Shown here: in pieces, positions 38,934 to 48,146 of the stretch
How positions within the stretch are numbered: the first letter of the stretch is position 1
Layout of the letters: each line of letters starts with the position of its first letter
DNA from: Rhizobiaceae bacterium
Lineage (GTDB): Bacteria > Pseudomonadota > Alphaproteobacteria > Rhizobiales > Rhizobiaceae
NCBI GenBank assembly: GCA_023953905.1
Contig: JAMLJA010000002.1
Span: 1-64,000 of the forward strand
Direction of reading: 5' to 3'
DNA length: 64,000 nucleotides
Position numbers and translations under genes: made by a program
Notes under the pieces: generated by a model
What the model was told of the DNA's origin: nothing
The model's input: only the letters and a program-made list of their open reading frames with translations
Databases searched by the model: none

Positions 38934-39257
38934 ATGGAACATATTGCTGCGCTTTTGCTGATTGTCGGTTGTTCGGGTAATCTCGAAGAATGCCGCGAGT
39001 TGCCGGCACCCGCGCCTATCTTCGAGACCATGGAAGAATGCCAGTCCGAGCTTCCCGTCTCGCTTAGGGATGCGCAGGGCAAGGACGTTCGCGTATTCGC
39101 CAACTGCGTTTTCGTCGATCCAGCGATGGCCGAAGAAGATGCGGTACTTGAGTGGGATGTGACCAACGAAGGCGGCCTTGTCGCCACAGTGACCGCAGAT
39201 GATGGTACAACAGTCATCGCCTCGTCGCAGAACAAGGCGAACAATCCGGTACGCTGA
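38934..39257 (+). CDS. small exported protein, function unknown
   Basis: A 107-residue protein with a short hydrophobic start (MEHIAALLLIVGCSGN) and four more cysteines (ECRELPAPAP, ECQSELP, NCVF). Paired cysteines suggest disulfides in the periplasm. The early Cys13 sits in IVGC, which is lipobox-like but followed by Ser, so lipidation is possible. It lies 79 bases after bolA. No domain is recognised. Confidence 0.65.
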   Translation: MEHIAALLLIVGCSGNLEECRELPAPAPIFETMEECQSELPVSLRDAQGKDVRVFANCVFVDPAMAEEDAVLEWDVTNEGGLVATVTADDGTTVIASSQNKANNPVR

Positions 39258-39331
39258 TCCGGAACGCTGAAAAGTAAGGGACGACTTTTGCGGGAAGATC
39301 CGCACAGCGGTAATTTTAGGAGAGAGACGGT

Positions 39332-39592
39332 ATGAAGGCAGTAATCATTGCAATGGCCAGCGCGATCGCGTTGGCTGGATGCACCACAGCACAACAGGAT
39401 GTGGCAGTGGGCACAGCAGTGGGAGCAACCGCCGGCGCGGTCATTAGCGGCGATGTCGAGGGCGCAGTCGTCGGTGGCGCGGCAGGCGCGCTGGCAGGAT
39501 ATCTCATCACCAGACAGCGCGACGGACGCTGTCTCTATCGCGACCGCCGCACGGGCGAGCGCTATGTGACGCGTTGCCCGAAAGGCTACTGA
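39332..39592 (+). CDS. glycine-zipper outer-membrane lipoprotein
   Basis: An 86-residue lipoprotein precursor: signal MKAVIIAMASAIALAGC with the lipid Cys at residue 17, then a glycine-zipper hairpin (VGTAVGATAGAVISG and GAVVGGAAGALAGYLI) of the YMGG/17-kDa antigen type, and a basic tail with two cysteines (GRCLYRDRRTG and TRCPKGY). Preceded by AGGAGAG. Likely inserted in or attached to the envelope; role unknown. Confidence 0.85.
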   Translation: MKAVIIAMASAIALAGCTTAQQDVAVGTAVGATAGAVISGDVEGAVVGGAAGALAGYLITRQRDGRCLYRDRRTGERYVTRCPKGY

Positions 39593-39612
39593 TCAAATTC
39601 CGAGAATGAGAT

Positions 39613-39640
39613 GGGCCGGTTAATCACCGGCCCTTTCGTT
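39613..39640 (+). terminator. Terminator between glycine-zipper lipoprotein and xylG genes
   Basis: GGGCCGGT (39613-39620), loop TAATC, ACCGGCCC (39626-39633), then TTTCGTT. An 8-bp perfect stem with a short T-tract on the plus strand; it can serve both convergent genes. Confidence 0.75.
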
Positions 39641-39662
39641 ACATTCAGCCTGGCAACAATCT

Positions 39663-40445
39663 CTATTGCTGCTGGGCACCGGGACCGGGTATCGCCCGAG
39701 GCGGGCATTTCCCCAGGATGATCATGCCCAATACCTCGTCCTGTGTGACATCGGTGGTCTTTGCCGTTCCCACCACCTGGCCGTTCTTCATCACGCACAC
39801 GCGATCCGCGAGATCGAACACGTCGTGAATGTCATGGCTGATCAGGAAGATCCCGATACCGTCCGACTTGAGCTGCTTGACGAGTTCGCCGACCTGAGCC
39901 GTCTCCTGTGGTCCGAGCGCCGCCGTCGGCTCGTCCATGATGAGGACACGCGCATTGAACAGGATGGCGCGGGCGATCGCGACTGACTGGCGCTGACCGC
40001 CTGAAAGCTTGATGACAGGTTCCTTGAAACGCTGGAAACGCGGATTGAGCCGCCCCATGACTTCGCGCGCCTTGGCCTCCATGGCGACATCGTCCAGCGT
40101 GCCCCATGGGGTCATCAGTTCGCGTCCCAGAAACAGATTGGCGGCCGCGTCGACATTGTCGGCCAGTGCAAGCGTCTGGTAGATGGTCTCGATGCCGTAT
40201 TTCTTTGCGTCGCGCGGATTTGCGATGTTTGCCTTCTCGCCATTCACGAAGATCTGGCCCTCGTCGCGCCGATACGCGCCCGACAGGATTTTGATCAATG
40301 TCGACTTGCCCGCTCCGTTGTGGCCGAGCAGAGCCACCACTTCGCCCGGATAGACGTTGACGGACGCGTCGTCGACGGCGCGGATGCCCCCGAATGCAAC
40401 CGAGATATTGCGCATGTCGATGAGCGGCGTTTGGGTCTCAGCCAT
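39663..40445 (-). CDS. sugar ABC transporter ATP-binding protein, single-domain XylG/FrcA type
   Basis: A 260-residue ABC ATPase with Walker [10 protein letters not shown], signature LSGGQRQS and Walker [16 protein letters not shown]2-family sugar ATPases such as E. coli XylG and RbsA are tandem fusions of about 500 residues, whereas this has one cassette only, as does FrcA of Sinorhizobium. Two copies would therefore have to pair. It lies 11 bases after the permease gene. Substrate assigned from the XylF-like binding protein. Confidence 0.88.
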   Translation of the reverse strand: MAETQTPLIDMRNISVAFGGIRAVDDASVNVYPGEVVALLGHNGAGKSTLIKILSGAYRRDEGQIFVNGEKANIANPRDAKKYGIETIYQTLALADNVDAAANLFLGRELMTPWGTLDDVAMEAKAREVMGRLNPRFQRFKEPVIKLSGGQRQSVAIARAILFNARVLIMDEPTAALGPQETAQVGELVKQLKSDGIGIFLISHDIHDVFDLADRVCVMKNGQVVGTAKTTDVTQDEVLGMIILGKCPPRAIPGPGAQQQ

Positions 40446-40456
40446 GATGGTTCTCC

Positions 40457-41773
40457 CTAAAGCCGCTTGCGGTAGATCGTGTCGAGCCACACGGCGACGA
40501 CCAGAACTCCGCCAACCACGATATTCTGCAGAGGCGTGTCGATGCCGAGCAACACCATGCCGGAACTGAGAGACTGCATCAGCAGTGCGCCCAGCATGGC
40601 TCCGATGATGGTTCCCGAGCCACCGGCGAGAGACGTGCCGCCGATGACGGCCGCGGCAATCACCAGCAATTCGTCCAGCGTCCCTTGTGAGTTCGTCGCG
40701 GCGTTGAGGCGTGCGGTGGAAATTGCCGCGCTGATGGAAACCAGAAAGCCCATCAGCATGAAGATCTTCATCGTCACCCAGCGGGTCTTGATGCCTGCCA
40801 GGCTCGCAGCTTCGGGATTGCCGCCGATTGCGAAGACATACCGCCCGAACCGTGTGCGCGTCGTGACGAAGGTCATGACGATACCGACCACCATCGCCAG
40901 CAGAACGGGGATGGCGATGCCATGCGCGATGTAGAGCCCGCCTTCAGGAATGGGGATCCCGTTCTCCTCGGCATATCGGCGGGCGATGTTGACCGGCCAC
41001 GGATAGGAGTTCACCACCCACACGGCACCCAGGATGGCCGCGCAGGCAACCGTCCCAAGAAATATCTCCGCCCAGGCAGGACGCTGCGGAAACTTGAAAC
41101 GCTGGCGCTGGCGCCGCGCATTGACCATCACAATGGCTACCGCAAGGCAGGCGACGACACCGACGGCCCAACTCCAGAATGCGCCGATCGATCCCTCCGG
41201 ACCACCACCCATCAGGCGGAACGTCGCATCCATTGGTGCGACGGTTCGACCGCTGGTCACCCACCACGCGCCGCCGCGCCAGATGAGCAATCCGCCAAGC
41301 GTCACGATAAAGGCGGGAATTCCCAGATATGCGATCAGATATCCCTGAAATGCACCGATCGCCACTCCGATCACCATGCCGGTGATCAGCGCCAGAATCC
41401 AGATCGACGGATCGCCGAGTTCGAAGCCCATCATGCGCGGCAGGAACTCGGCCTGCGTTACGCCCATGATCATGCCGACAAAGCCGAGGATGGACCCCAC
41501 CGAAAGGTCGATGTTGCGCGTGACGATGACGAGCACCATGCCGGTCGCCATGATCGCGACGGACGATGATTGAACAGAAAGATTCCAGAGATTGCGAGGC
41601 GTCAGGAACAGCCCGCCGGACAGAAGATGCAACCCGATCCATATGACGAGCAGCGCGCCGACCATCCCGAGCATTCGGGTGTCGAGTTCGGTCGCTTTCA
41701 GAAAGCGCCCGACGAGGCTCAGTTCGGATGCACGGGCGCGGTCCGTAGGCCCGCTGGAGGTCGTATCGGTCAT
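40457..41773 (-). CDS. xylH: sugar ABC transporter permease, XylH type
   Basis: A 438-residue CUT2 permease with about ten hydrophobic segments. It carries an extra hydrophilic insert in the middle (about residues 215-290, [17 protein letters not shown] and a region up to GGLYIAHG), which is characteristic of XylH/GguB-type permeases compared with the roughly 330-residue RbsC. The C-terminal part includes [20 protein letters not shown], the conserved CUT2 motif. A 214-base gap with a stem-loop separates it from xylF. Confidence 0.88.
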   Translation of the reverse strand: MTDTTSSGPTDRARASELSLVGRFLKATELDTRMLGMVGALLVIWIGLHLLSGGLFLTPRNLWNLSVQSSSVAIMATGMVLVIVTRNIDLSVGSILGFVGMIMGVTQAEFLPRMMGFELGDPSIWILALITGMVIGVAIGAFQGYLIAYLGIPAFIVTLGGLLIWRGGAWWVTSGRTVAPMDATFRLMGGGPEGSIGAFWSWAVGVVACLAVAIVMVNARRQRQRFKFPQRPAWAEIFLGTVACAAILGAVWVVNSYPWPVNIARRYAEENGIPIPEGGLYIAHGIAIPVLLAMVVGIVMTFVTTRTRFGRYVFAIGGNPEAASLAGIKTRWVTMKIFMLMGFLVSISAAISTARLNAATNSQGTLDELLVIAAAVIGGTSLAGGSGTIIGAMLGALLMQSLSSGMVLLGIDTPLQNIVVGGVLVVAVWLDTIYRKRL

Positions 41774-41820
41774 GGCTTCCTCCGCCGGCTCGCCAAAGCT
41801 GCCGTCCGGTGTTCGACTTT

Positions 41821-41871
41821 AAAGCATGTTCCCGAAATGTGGAAACCGGTTTTCAGATCGCAGAAGACCAT
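41821..41871. repeat. Possible Rhizobiales-type REP-like palindromic element
   Basis: A stretch with GCATGTTCCCGAAATGTGG, a perfect AAACCGGTTT palindrome at 41843-41852, and a closing CCATG. It looks like the dispersed short palindromes with an ACCGGTTT core that occur many times in Mesorhizobium-like genomes. Only one copy is seen in this window, so repetition is recalled rather than shown. Confidence 0.4.
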
Positions 41872-41938
41872 GAAATCCGGCCTCGCCTGATCTGCTAGAC
41901 GCACACTGCTTGCGCGGCGCGGTCGCGTGACCGCTTTA

Positions 41939-41966
41939 GCGCCACGGCCTGTTCAGGCCATGGCGC
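41939..41966 (-). promoter_or_regulatory. Stem-loop between xylF and xylH
   Basis: GCGCCACGGCC (41939-41949) pairs with GGCCATGGCGC (41956-41966), one mismatch, 6-base loop. It lies 21 bases after the xylF stop codon and has no T-run, like the elements after ugpB and pstS. Confidence 0.6.
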
Positions 41967-41987
41967 ATTTAGTTGTGTCCGGTAGTG

Positions 41988-43028
41988 TCAGTCGCAGGCT
42001 GCGACCGAACCCGCCTTTACACCCTGACAGAGAACGTCCTTAGAAATCCAGCCGGCATCGACGACGACGTTGAGATTGTCCTTGGTGATCGCCACAGGCG
42101 TCAGGAACACCGAGTTCATCTCGACACCGCCGGGCGTCGTGAACTTGGTCACATTCGCGATCTCTTCCATCTTCTTGCCGTCGGCGAGCTGGGAAGCGAT
42201 CTCGGCAGCGCTCTTGCCAAGTTCACGCGCGTCCTTCCACACCGACACCGTCTGCGTGCCGAGCGCGATACGGTTCAGTGCGGCATGGTCGCCGTCCTGA
42301 CCCGAAACCGGCACCGAACCTGCAAGACCCTGTGCCTCAAGCGCGGCAATCGCACCGCCCGCCGTGCCGTCATTGGAAGCAACAACCGCATCCACCTTGT
42401 TGTCGGTCGCGGTCAGGAACTGTTCCATGTTCTTCTGTGCGTTGGCCGGCAGCCAGCCATCGGTATATGCCTCGCCGACATTCTTGATCTTGCCGGAATC
42501 GATCGCGTCCTTCAGCACTTCCATCTGGCCGGAGAACAGGAAGTCCGCATTCGGGTCGGCGCCATTGCCTTTGATGAAGACGTAGTTGCCTTCCGGCTTG
42601 ACGGCGAACACGCCGCGCGCCTGCATGCGGCCGACTTCCTTGTTGTCGAAGGTGAGGTAGAAGGCGTCCTTGTTCTCGATCAGACGGTCATAGCCGACGA
42701 CTGGAATGCCTTCCGCCAGCGCCTTCTCGACTGCCGGGCCGATTGCCGATGCATCCTGCGCCAGAACGATAAGCGCGTTGGCACCCTGGCTGATCAGGGT
42801 TTCGACATCGGTGAGCTGCTTGGACGGGCTCGATTGCGCATCGGCTGATATATACGTGTCGCCAGCCGCCTCGATCGCCGCCTTCATGGCAGCTTCGTCG
42901 GTCTTCCAGCGCTCTTCCTGGAAATTCGACCAGGACACGCCAATAATCTTGTCCTTCGCGTCGGCGACTGACGCCAGCGAAAACGACATTGCGACACCCG
43001 CCAGAATGGCGGTTGTGAACTTGTTCAT
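41988..43028 (-). CDS. xylF: xylose-type ABC transporter periplasmic binding protein
   Basis: A 346-residue periplasmic binding protein. A signal peptide of about 24 residues ends SVADA. Shared XylF text includes [50 protein letters not shown] and [19 protein letters not shown]. It therefore most likely binds D-xylose; related ChvE-type proteins bind several sugars. The ATG at 43028 opens the signal peptide. The divergent ROK regulator and the palindrome 65 bases upstream suggest sugar-responsive repression. Confidence 0.9.
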   Translation of the reverse strand: MNKFTTAILAGVAMSFSLASVADAKDKIIGVSWSNFQEERWKTDEAAMKAAIEAAGDTYISADAQSSPSKQLTDVETLISQGANALIVLAQDASAIGPAVEKALAEGIPVVGYDRLIENKDAFYLTFDNKEVGRMQARGVFAVKPEGNYVFIKGNGADPNADFLFSGQMEVLKDAIDSGKIKNVGEAYTDGWLPANAQKNMEQFLTATDNKVDAVVASNDGTAGGAIAALEAQGLAGSVPVSGQDGDHAALNRIALGTQTVSVWKDARELGKSAAEIASQLADGKKMEEIANVTKFTTPGGVEMNSVFLTPVAITKDNLNVVVDAGWISKDVLCQGVKAGSVAACD

Positions 43029-43092
43029 AGTGATCCTCCCTGCATCGCCAGGATGCAACAAACTGATAGTGACCAGTCAGAGGCTCTAATTA

Positions 43093-43107
43093 TTTCGAAC
43101 CTCGAAA
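43093..43107. promoter_or_regulatory. Putative XylR/ROK operator 1 (TTTCG-N5-CGAAA)
   Basis: TTTCG at 43093-43097 and CGAAA at 43103-43107 form a perfect 5-bp palindrome with a 5-base spacer, flanked by A/T. It lies 65 bases upstream of the xylF start. A second copy with the same arms and spacing lies at 43166-43180. Confidence 0.6.
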
Positions 43108-43165
43108 AAACACTCGCGCAACGCAATTCGCCTGTCAATACGCATTTGGAATGATGCCACCATTT

Positions 43166-43180
43166 TTTCGCACTCCGAAA
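43166..43180. promoter_or_regulatory. Putative XylR/ROK operator 2 (TTTCG-N5-CGAAA)
   Basis: Same arms as operator 1, spacer CACTC. Its centre is 73 bases from that of operator 1, about seven helical turns, and it lies 104 bases upstream of the ROK regulator start. Together the two fit a shared divergent-promoter control region. Confidence 0.6.
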
Positions 43181-43283
43181 TAAATATGATGACTCGTCCC
43201 GGTTCATCTGACAGGATTGCGCTCATGCGTCGTGTGGGAAGCGTGGGGAGTGTTTTCCCGTAACGATGTGGGAGGACGAGGCA

Positions 43284-44531
43284 ATGACGGTTCGGGTCCG
43301 TCTCGACGATCTGAGATGGCGCAACCGCGCCGCCGTGATAGCTGCCATCCGTCGCGCGCGGCAGCCATCACGAACGGAGATCGTTTCCGCCACCGGGCTG
43401 AGCCATTCCACCATCTCCGCGATTTCCTCCGACCTGCTCGCAGAGGGTGTTCTTTCCGAGCCCAAGGCATCCGAGCCGCTGGCACTCAAGCGAGGCCGAC
43501 CGCAGGTCGCGCTGTGCCTTAATCCGCTCGCGGCCACTATCGTCACGGTCGATCTGTCTCTGAACGCGCTCTCAGCCGCGGTGTTCGACTATGCCGGTGG
43601 CGTACTCGCTGAGGAGAGATTGCGGCTTGCGACACAGGAGATTTCGGCTCAAGCGCTTGTCGACGAAATGATCGCGATGGTGCGGCGACTTTTGGGCGAG
43701 AGATCGGTTGGCGATCCGCAACCGTTGCGGATCGTCGTTGCGGTCCAGGGTGTCTGCGACGCCGCGGCGCGATCCATGCTGTGGTCGCCGATCACGCCGC
43801 ACACCGACATTGGGATTGCAGACGCGCTTGAAGCCGCGCTCTCCATACCAACAGCAGTCGAGAACGACTGCAACATGATCGCCTACGCGCTTCGATCGCA
43901 CGATCCGGAAAGCTATCACGACGATTTCATTGCCATTTTGCTGTCGCATGGCATCGGAATGGGCATGGTCCTGAAGGGCGAAATATTCACCGGAACGCAC
44001 TCGTCCGGCGGTGAATTTGGCCACATGATCCACCAGCCACGCGGCGCCCTTTGCCGCTGTGGTCGCCATGGATGCGTGGAAGCCTATGCAGGAAACTACG
44101 CGATCTGGCGCAATGCACGCATGCATTGCGATGGTCAAATGCCAAACAAAGAGATTACCGACGCCGATGTGCTGGCCCTGGCGACTATTGCGCGTATGTC
44201 GGAAGGTCCCGAAAGAGAAGCGTTTCGCAAGGCGGGAGAAGCACTGGGATTCACGCTTGGCAGCCTTTTTGCGCTGATCGACCCCGCCCCGCTCGCTTTC
44301 GTCGGGGTTGGAGCGTCCGTATTCGATCTCATGGAGCCTTCGCTCCGGACCGCTCTCGCCAGTACTGTCGGCGGCCAGCATGCGAACGCGATCACGTTGA
44401 CAACCGAAACCGACGAGAAACCACTGATCCGCGAAGGCACCGCCAAACGTGCACTGGATTTCATCGACCGGAACGTGATTGCGACCAGCAACCTTGCGGC
44501 CAACACCAGCCGGTCCTCTACATCATCCTAG
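43284..44531 (+). CDS. ROK-family transcriptional regulator (XylR-like)
   Basis: A 415-residue regulator. An N-terminal winged helix (about residues 8-70, with SRTEIVSATGLSHSTISAIS) is followed by a ROK sugar-kinase-like domain. The ROK zinc site is present in CRCGRHGCVE. The glucokinase-like segment GEIFTGTHSSGGEFGHM is intact, so it may bind a sugar effector. It is divergent from xylF and probably represses the transporter. The ATG at 43284 was chosen for the GGAGG eight bases ahead; an ATG at 43266 is in frame. Confidence 0.87.
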   Translation: MTVRVRLDDLRWRNRAAVIAAIRRARQPSRTEIVSATGLSHSTISAISSDLLAEGVLSEPKASEPLALKRGRPQVALCLNPLAATIVTVDLSLNALSAAVFDYAGGVLAEERLRLATQEISAQALVDEMIAMVRRLLGERSVGDPQPLRIVVAVQGVCDAAARSMLWSPITPHTDIGIADALEAALSIPTAVENDCNMIAYALRSHDPESYHDDFIAILLSHGIGMGMVLKGEIFTGTHSSGGEFGHMIHQPRGALCRCGRHGCVEAYAGNYAIWRNARMHCDGQMPNKEITDADVLALATIARMSEGPEREAFRKAGEALGFTLGSLFALIDPAPLAFVGVGASVFDLMEPSLRTALASTVGGQHANAITLTTETDEKPLIREGTAKRALDFIDRNVIATSNLAANTSRSSTSS

Positions 44532-44545
44532 TCGGCACCCGGCGC

Positions 44546-45238
44546 CTACGATGCTTCGTTGATGGCGTAGCCGGCACCCCGAATGGTGCGGATCACATCT
44601 GGCATCCTGCCCGTGTTCACGGCCTTTCTCAGACGTCCGACATGCACATCCACCGTGCGCTCATCGATATAGATCGTCTCGCCCCAAACATTGTCGAGCA
44701 GTTGACCGCGGGAAAAGACACGGCCTGGATGTCGCATCATGAATTCCAGCAACCGGAACTCGGTCGGTCCGAGCTTGATTTCTGTCTTTTTGCGGTAGAC
44801 ACGATGCGCCTCACGGTCGAGCACGATCTCCCCGACCTTGAGGACGCTTGATAGAACTTCCGGCTTCGCGCGGCGCAGCAGAGCCCGAACGCGCGCGACA
44901 AACTCCGGCACCGAAAAGGGTTTCACCAGATAGTCGTCAGCACCCGTGGCAAGACCCCGCACGCGGTCGCTTTCCTCACCGCGGGCCGTCAGCATGATGA
45001 TCGGCAGGCGCTCGGTCTCCGATCGCATGCGCAACCTCCTGCAAAGCTCGATGCCCGAGACGGCCGGAACCATCCAGTCGAGGACGAGGAGGTCGGGGAC
45101 ATTTTCCTGAAGCCGCAATTCGGCTTCGTCGCCGCGTGTGATGATCTCGACCTGGTAGCCCTCCGCTTCAAGGTTGTAGCGGAGAAGCTCGCAAAGCGGC
45201 TCCTCGTCTTCGACCACCATGATCTTGGGTGCGATCAT
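44546..45238 (-). CDS. phoB: phosphate regulon response regulator PhoB
   Basis: A 230-residue OmpR-family regulator. The receiver domain has the acidic pair VVEDEE and phospho-acceptor Asp54 in VLDWMVP; the C-terminal winged helix carries GPTEFRLLEFMMRHPGRVFS and ERTVDVHVGRLRKA. This wording is PhoB-specific. It ends the pstSCAB-phoU-phoB operon, 15 bases after phoU. Predicted to act on the Pho boxes upstream of pstS and ugpB. Confidence 0.95.
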   Translation of the reverse strand: MIAPKIMVVEDEEPLCELLRYNLEAEGYQVEIITRGDEAELRLQENVPDLLVLDWMVPAVSGIELCRRLRMRSETERLPIIMLTARGEESDRVRGLATGADDYLVKPFSVPEFVARVRALLRRAKPEVLSSVLKVGEIVLDREAHRVYRKKTEIKLGPTEFRLLEFMMRHPGRVFSRGQLLDNVWGETIYIDERTVDVHVGRLRKAVNTGRMPDVIRTIRGAGYAINEAS

Positions 45239-45253
45239 AGCCGTTTTCCTGTT

Positions 45254-45961
45254 CTATTCGGCCAGAGCCGGCACCGAAGTCTCGTCCAGCTTCGGCCTGT
45301 CGAGAGGCAACTGCTTGCCCGTCATCACATAATAGGCATTTTCCGCGATATTGGTCACGTGGTCGCCAATTCTCTCCAGGTTCTTTGCACAGAAGAGGAG
45401 ATGCGTGCAGGCCGTGATATTACGCGGATCTTCCATCATATAGGTGAGCAACTCGCGGAAGACGGACGTGTATTTGATATCGATCTTCTGGTCGTCGGCC
45501 CGAAGCGATATCAGCGCTTCCGCGTCGCGTCCGACATACTGATCGATGACGCCCTGCACCTGGTCCAGCACGAGATCCGCCATCATTTCGATGCCGCTCG
45601 AGAGCGTTCTGGGCGTGGTGGACTTTTCCACCGCACCAACGCGCTTGGCGATGTTCTTGGCCAGATCTCCGATCCGTTCGAGATCAGCGCCCATGCGGAT
45701 GGCACCTACCACGGCCCGCAGATCCTGGGCCATAGGCTGACGCTTGGCGATCAGCGTGATCGCCCGATCGTCCAGTTCGCGCTGCTTGTCGTCCATCACC
45801 GTATCGTCGGAAATCACATGCTGCGCCAGCGAAACGTCCGACGTCAGGAGCGAGCGCGTCGCGTTCTGAACCATCCGGCGGGCATGATCGCCCATCTCCG
45901 TGATCAGCCGGTCAATATGATCGAGTTCCTCGTCGAAGGAGCTGACGGTATGTTCGCCCAT
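45254..45961 (-). CDS. phoU: phosphate transport regulator PhoU
   Basis: A 235-residue helical protein with two PhoU repeats, each containing the metal-binding type sequence ERIGDLAKNIAKR and ERIGDHVTNIAE. It links Pst transporter state to the phosphate sensor kinase and limits phosphate uptake. The ATG at 45961 (MGEHTVSSFDEEL) gives the family N-terminus. Confidence 0.95.
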   Translation of the reverse strand: MGEHTVSSFDEELDHIDRLITEMGDHARRMVQNATRSLLTSDVSLAQHVISDDTVMDDKQRELDDRAITLIAKRQPMAQDLRAVVGAIRMGADLERIGDLAKNIAKRVGAVEKSTTPRTLSSGIEMMADLVLDQVQGVIDQYVGRDAEALISLRADDQKIDIKYTSVFRELLTYMMEDPRNITACTHLLFCAKNLERIGDHVTNIAENAYYVMTGKQLPLDRPKLDETSVPALAE

Positions 45962-45989
45962 GTCAAAAGCCTTTCCCGTTCGACCCAAT

Positions 45990-46814
<825 letters not shown>

Positions 46815-46829
46815 AACTCGGCTCCGATA

Positions 46830-48146
46830 TTACCAGCGACGTTCAAAGCGGCTGCGCAGGAAGATTGCAGCCAGGTTCATCACCGCCAGGAACATCAGCA
46901 GGATGATGATGGCACCGGACGTACGCTCCACGAAGGCACGCTCGGCCTCATTGGCCCACATGAATATCTGCACCGGCAGTGCCGTGGCCGGATCGAGCGG
47001 TGTCGCGGGATAATCCACCACGAACGCGACCATGCCGATGAGGAGCAGCGGTGCTGTTTCGCCAAGCGCCTGAGCAAGGCCGATGATCGTGCCCGTCAGG
47101 ATACCAGGCGCGGCAAGTGGCAGCACATGGTGAAACACCATCTGCATGCGCGAAGCGCCTAGCCCGAGCGCAGCCGACCGAATTGACGGAGGGACGGCTC
47201 GCAGGGCCGCGCGCGTGGCGATAATGACCGTCGGCAGCGTCATGAGTGTCAGCACCATGCCGCCGACCAGCGATGCCGAGCGTGGCATCCCCATGAACCC
47301 GACGAAAACCGCCAGCCCCAGAAGACCGAATACGATCGAGGGAACGGCCGCCAGATTGTTGATGTTCACCTCGATGATGTCGGTGAGCCGGTTCTTTGGC
47401 GCGAACTCTTCAAGATAGATCGAGGCGGCGACACCAATCGGCAAGGACAGCACGAGCACGATCGCCATCATGTAGAACGAGCCTATGATGGCCACGCCCA
47501 TGCCGGCGGTTTCGGGACGGCTGGAAGCTCCAAAGGTGAAGATGCCGGTATTGAAGCGCTGCACCATAGCGCCATCCGCATCGAGCTTCCTGATCCACTC
47601 CACCTGCTGATCGGACACCTTTCGGCGCGCCTGATCAACCGAAAGATCGACCTGTCCCTTGTTGGCGGAATCCACGTCAGCGCTTGCGAGGACCCAGACA
47701 TTCTGGGTGGTTCCGATGATGGACGGGTTCGCCACGACGATGTTGCGCAATTGAGTGCGGACACCATCCGAGATCATGCCCGAAACCTGTCGAAGCGCAG
47801 GACGATTGGATGTCTCGACGCCCAGCTTCTCGGCGAGTGCATTGCGCGCCAGTACGGGATAATTCGCCGTCAGGAGAACATTGGGATCGGTTGCGCGCTT
47901 GTTCTGAGGATCGATGATCTTCGGATCGAAATTGACCGAGAGATTGATCGATGTCTGCCAGAAGGCCGTATATCCCTTCGAAACCACGGAAAACAGAAGC
48001 GCGAACAGAAAGAAGATACCGATAGCGATCGCCAGGATACCGTAGAGTCGAAAGCGCTGCTCTGCCGCGTAGCGTCGCTTGAGGCCGATGTCGCGGCGCG
48101 CCGGACGAGCCGCAACGGAAGCGCCGTTGAAGGTGACGTCGGTCAT
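46830..48146 (-). CDS. pstA: phosphate ABC transporter permease PstA with periplasmic insert
   Basis: A 438-residue permease. After the first membrane span (about 33-55) it has an alphaproteobacterial periplasmic insert of about 150 residues (DUF3333 type, for example SINLSVNFDPKIIDPQ), then the usual PstA channel domain with the coupling motif region ALGLGASRMQMVFHHVLP. The ATG at 48146 overlaps the pstC stop (ATGA). Confidence 0.93.
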   Translation of the reverse strand: MTDVTFNGASVAARPARRDIGLKRRYAAEQRFRLYGILAIAIGIFFLFALLFSVVSKGYTAFWQTSINLSVNFDPKIIDPQNKRATDPNVLLTANYPVLARNALAEKLGVETSNRPALRQVSGMISDGVRTQLRNIVVANPSIIGTTQNVWVLASADVDSANKGQVDLSVDQARRKVSDQQVEWIRKLDADGAMVQRFNTGIFTFGASSRPETAGMGVAIIGSFYMMAIVLVLSLPIGVAASIYLEEFAPKNRLTDIIEVNINNLAAVPSIVFGLLGLAVFVGFMGMPRSASLVGGMVLTLMTLPTVIIATRAALRAVPPSIRSAALGLGASRMQMVFHHVLPLAAPGILTGTIIGLAQALGETAPLLLIGMVAFVVDYPATPLDPATALPVQIFMWANEAERAFVERTSGAIIILLMFLAVMNLAAIFLRSRFERRW

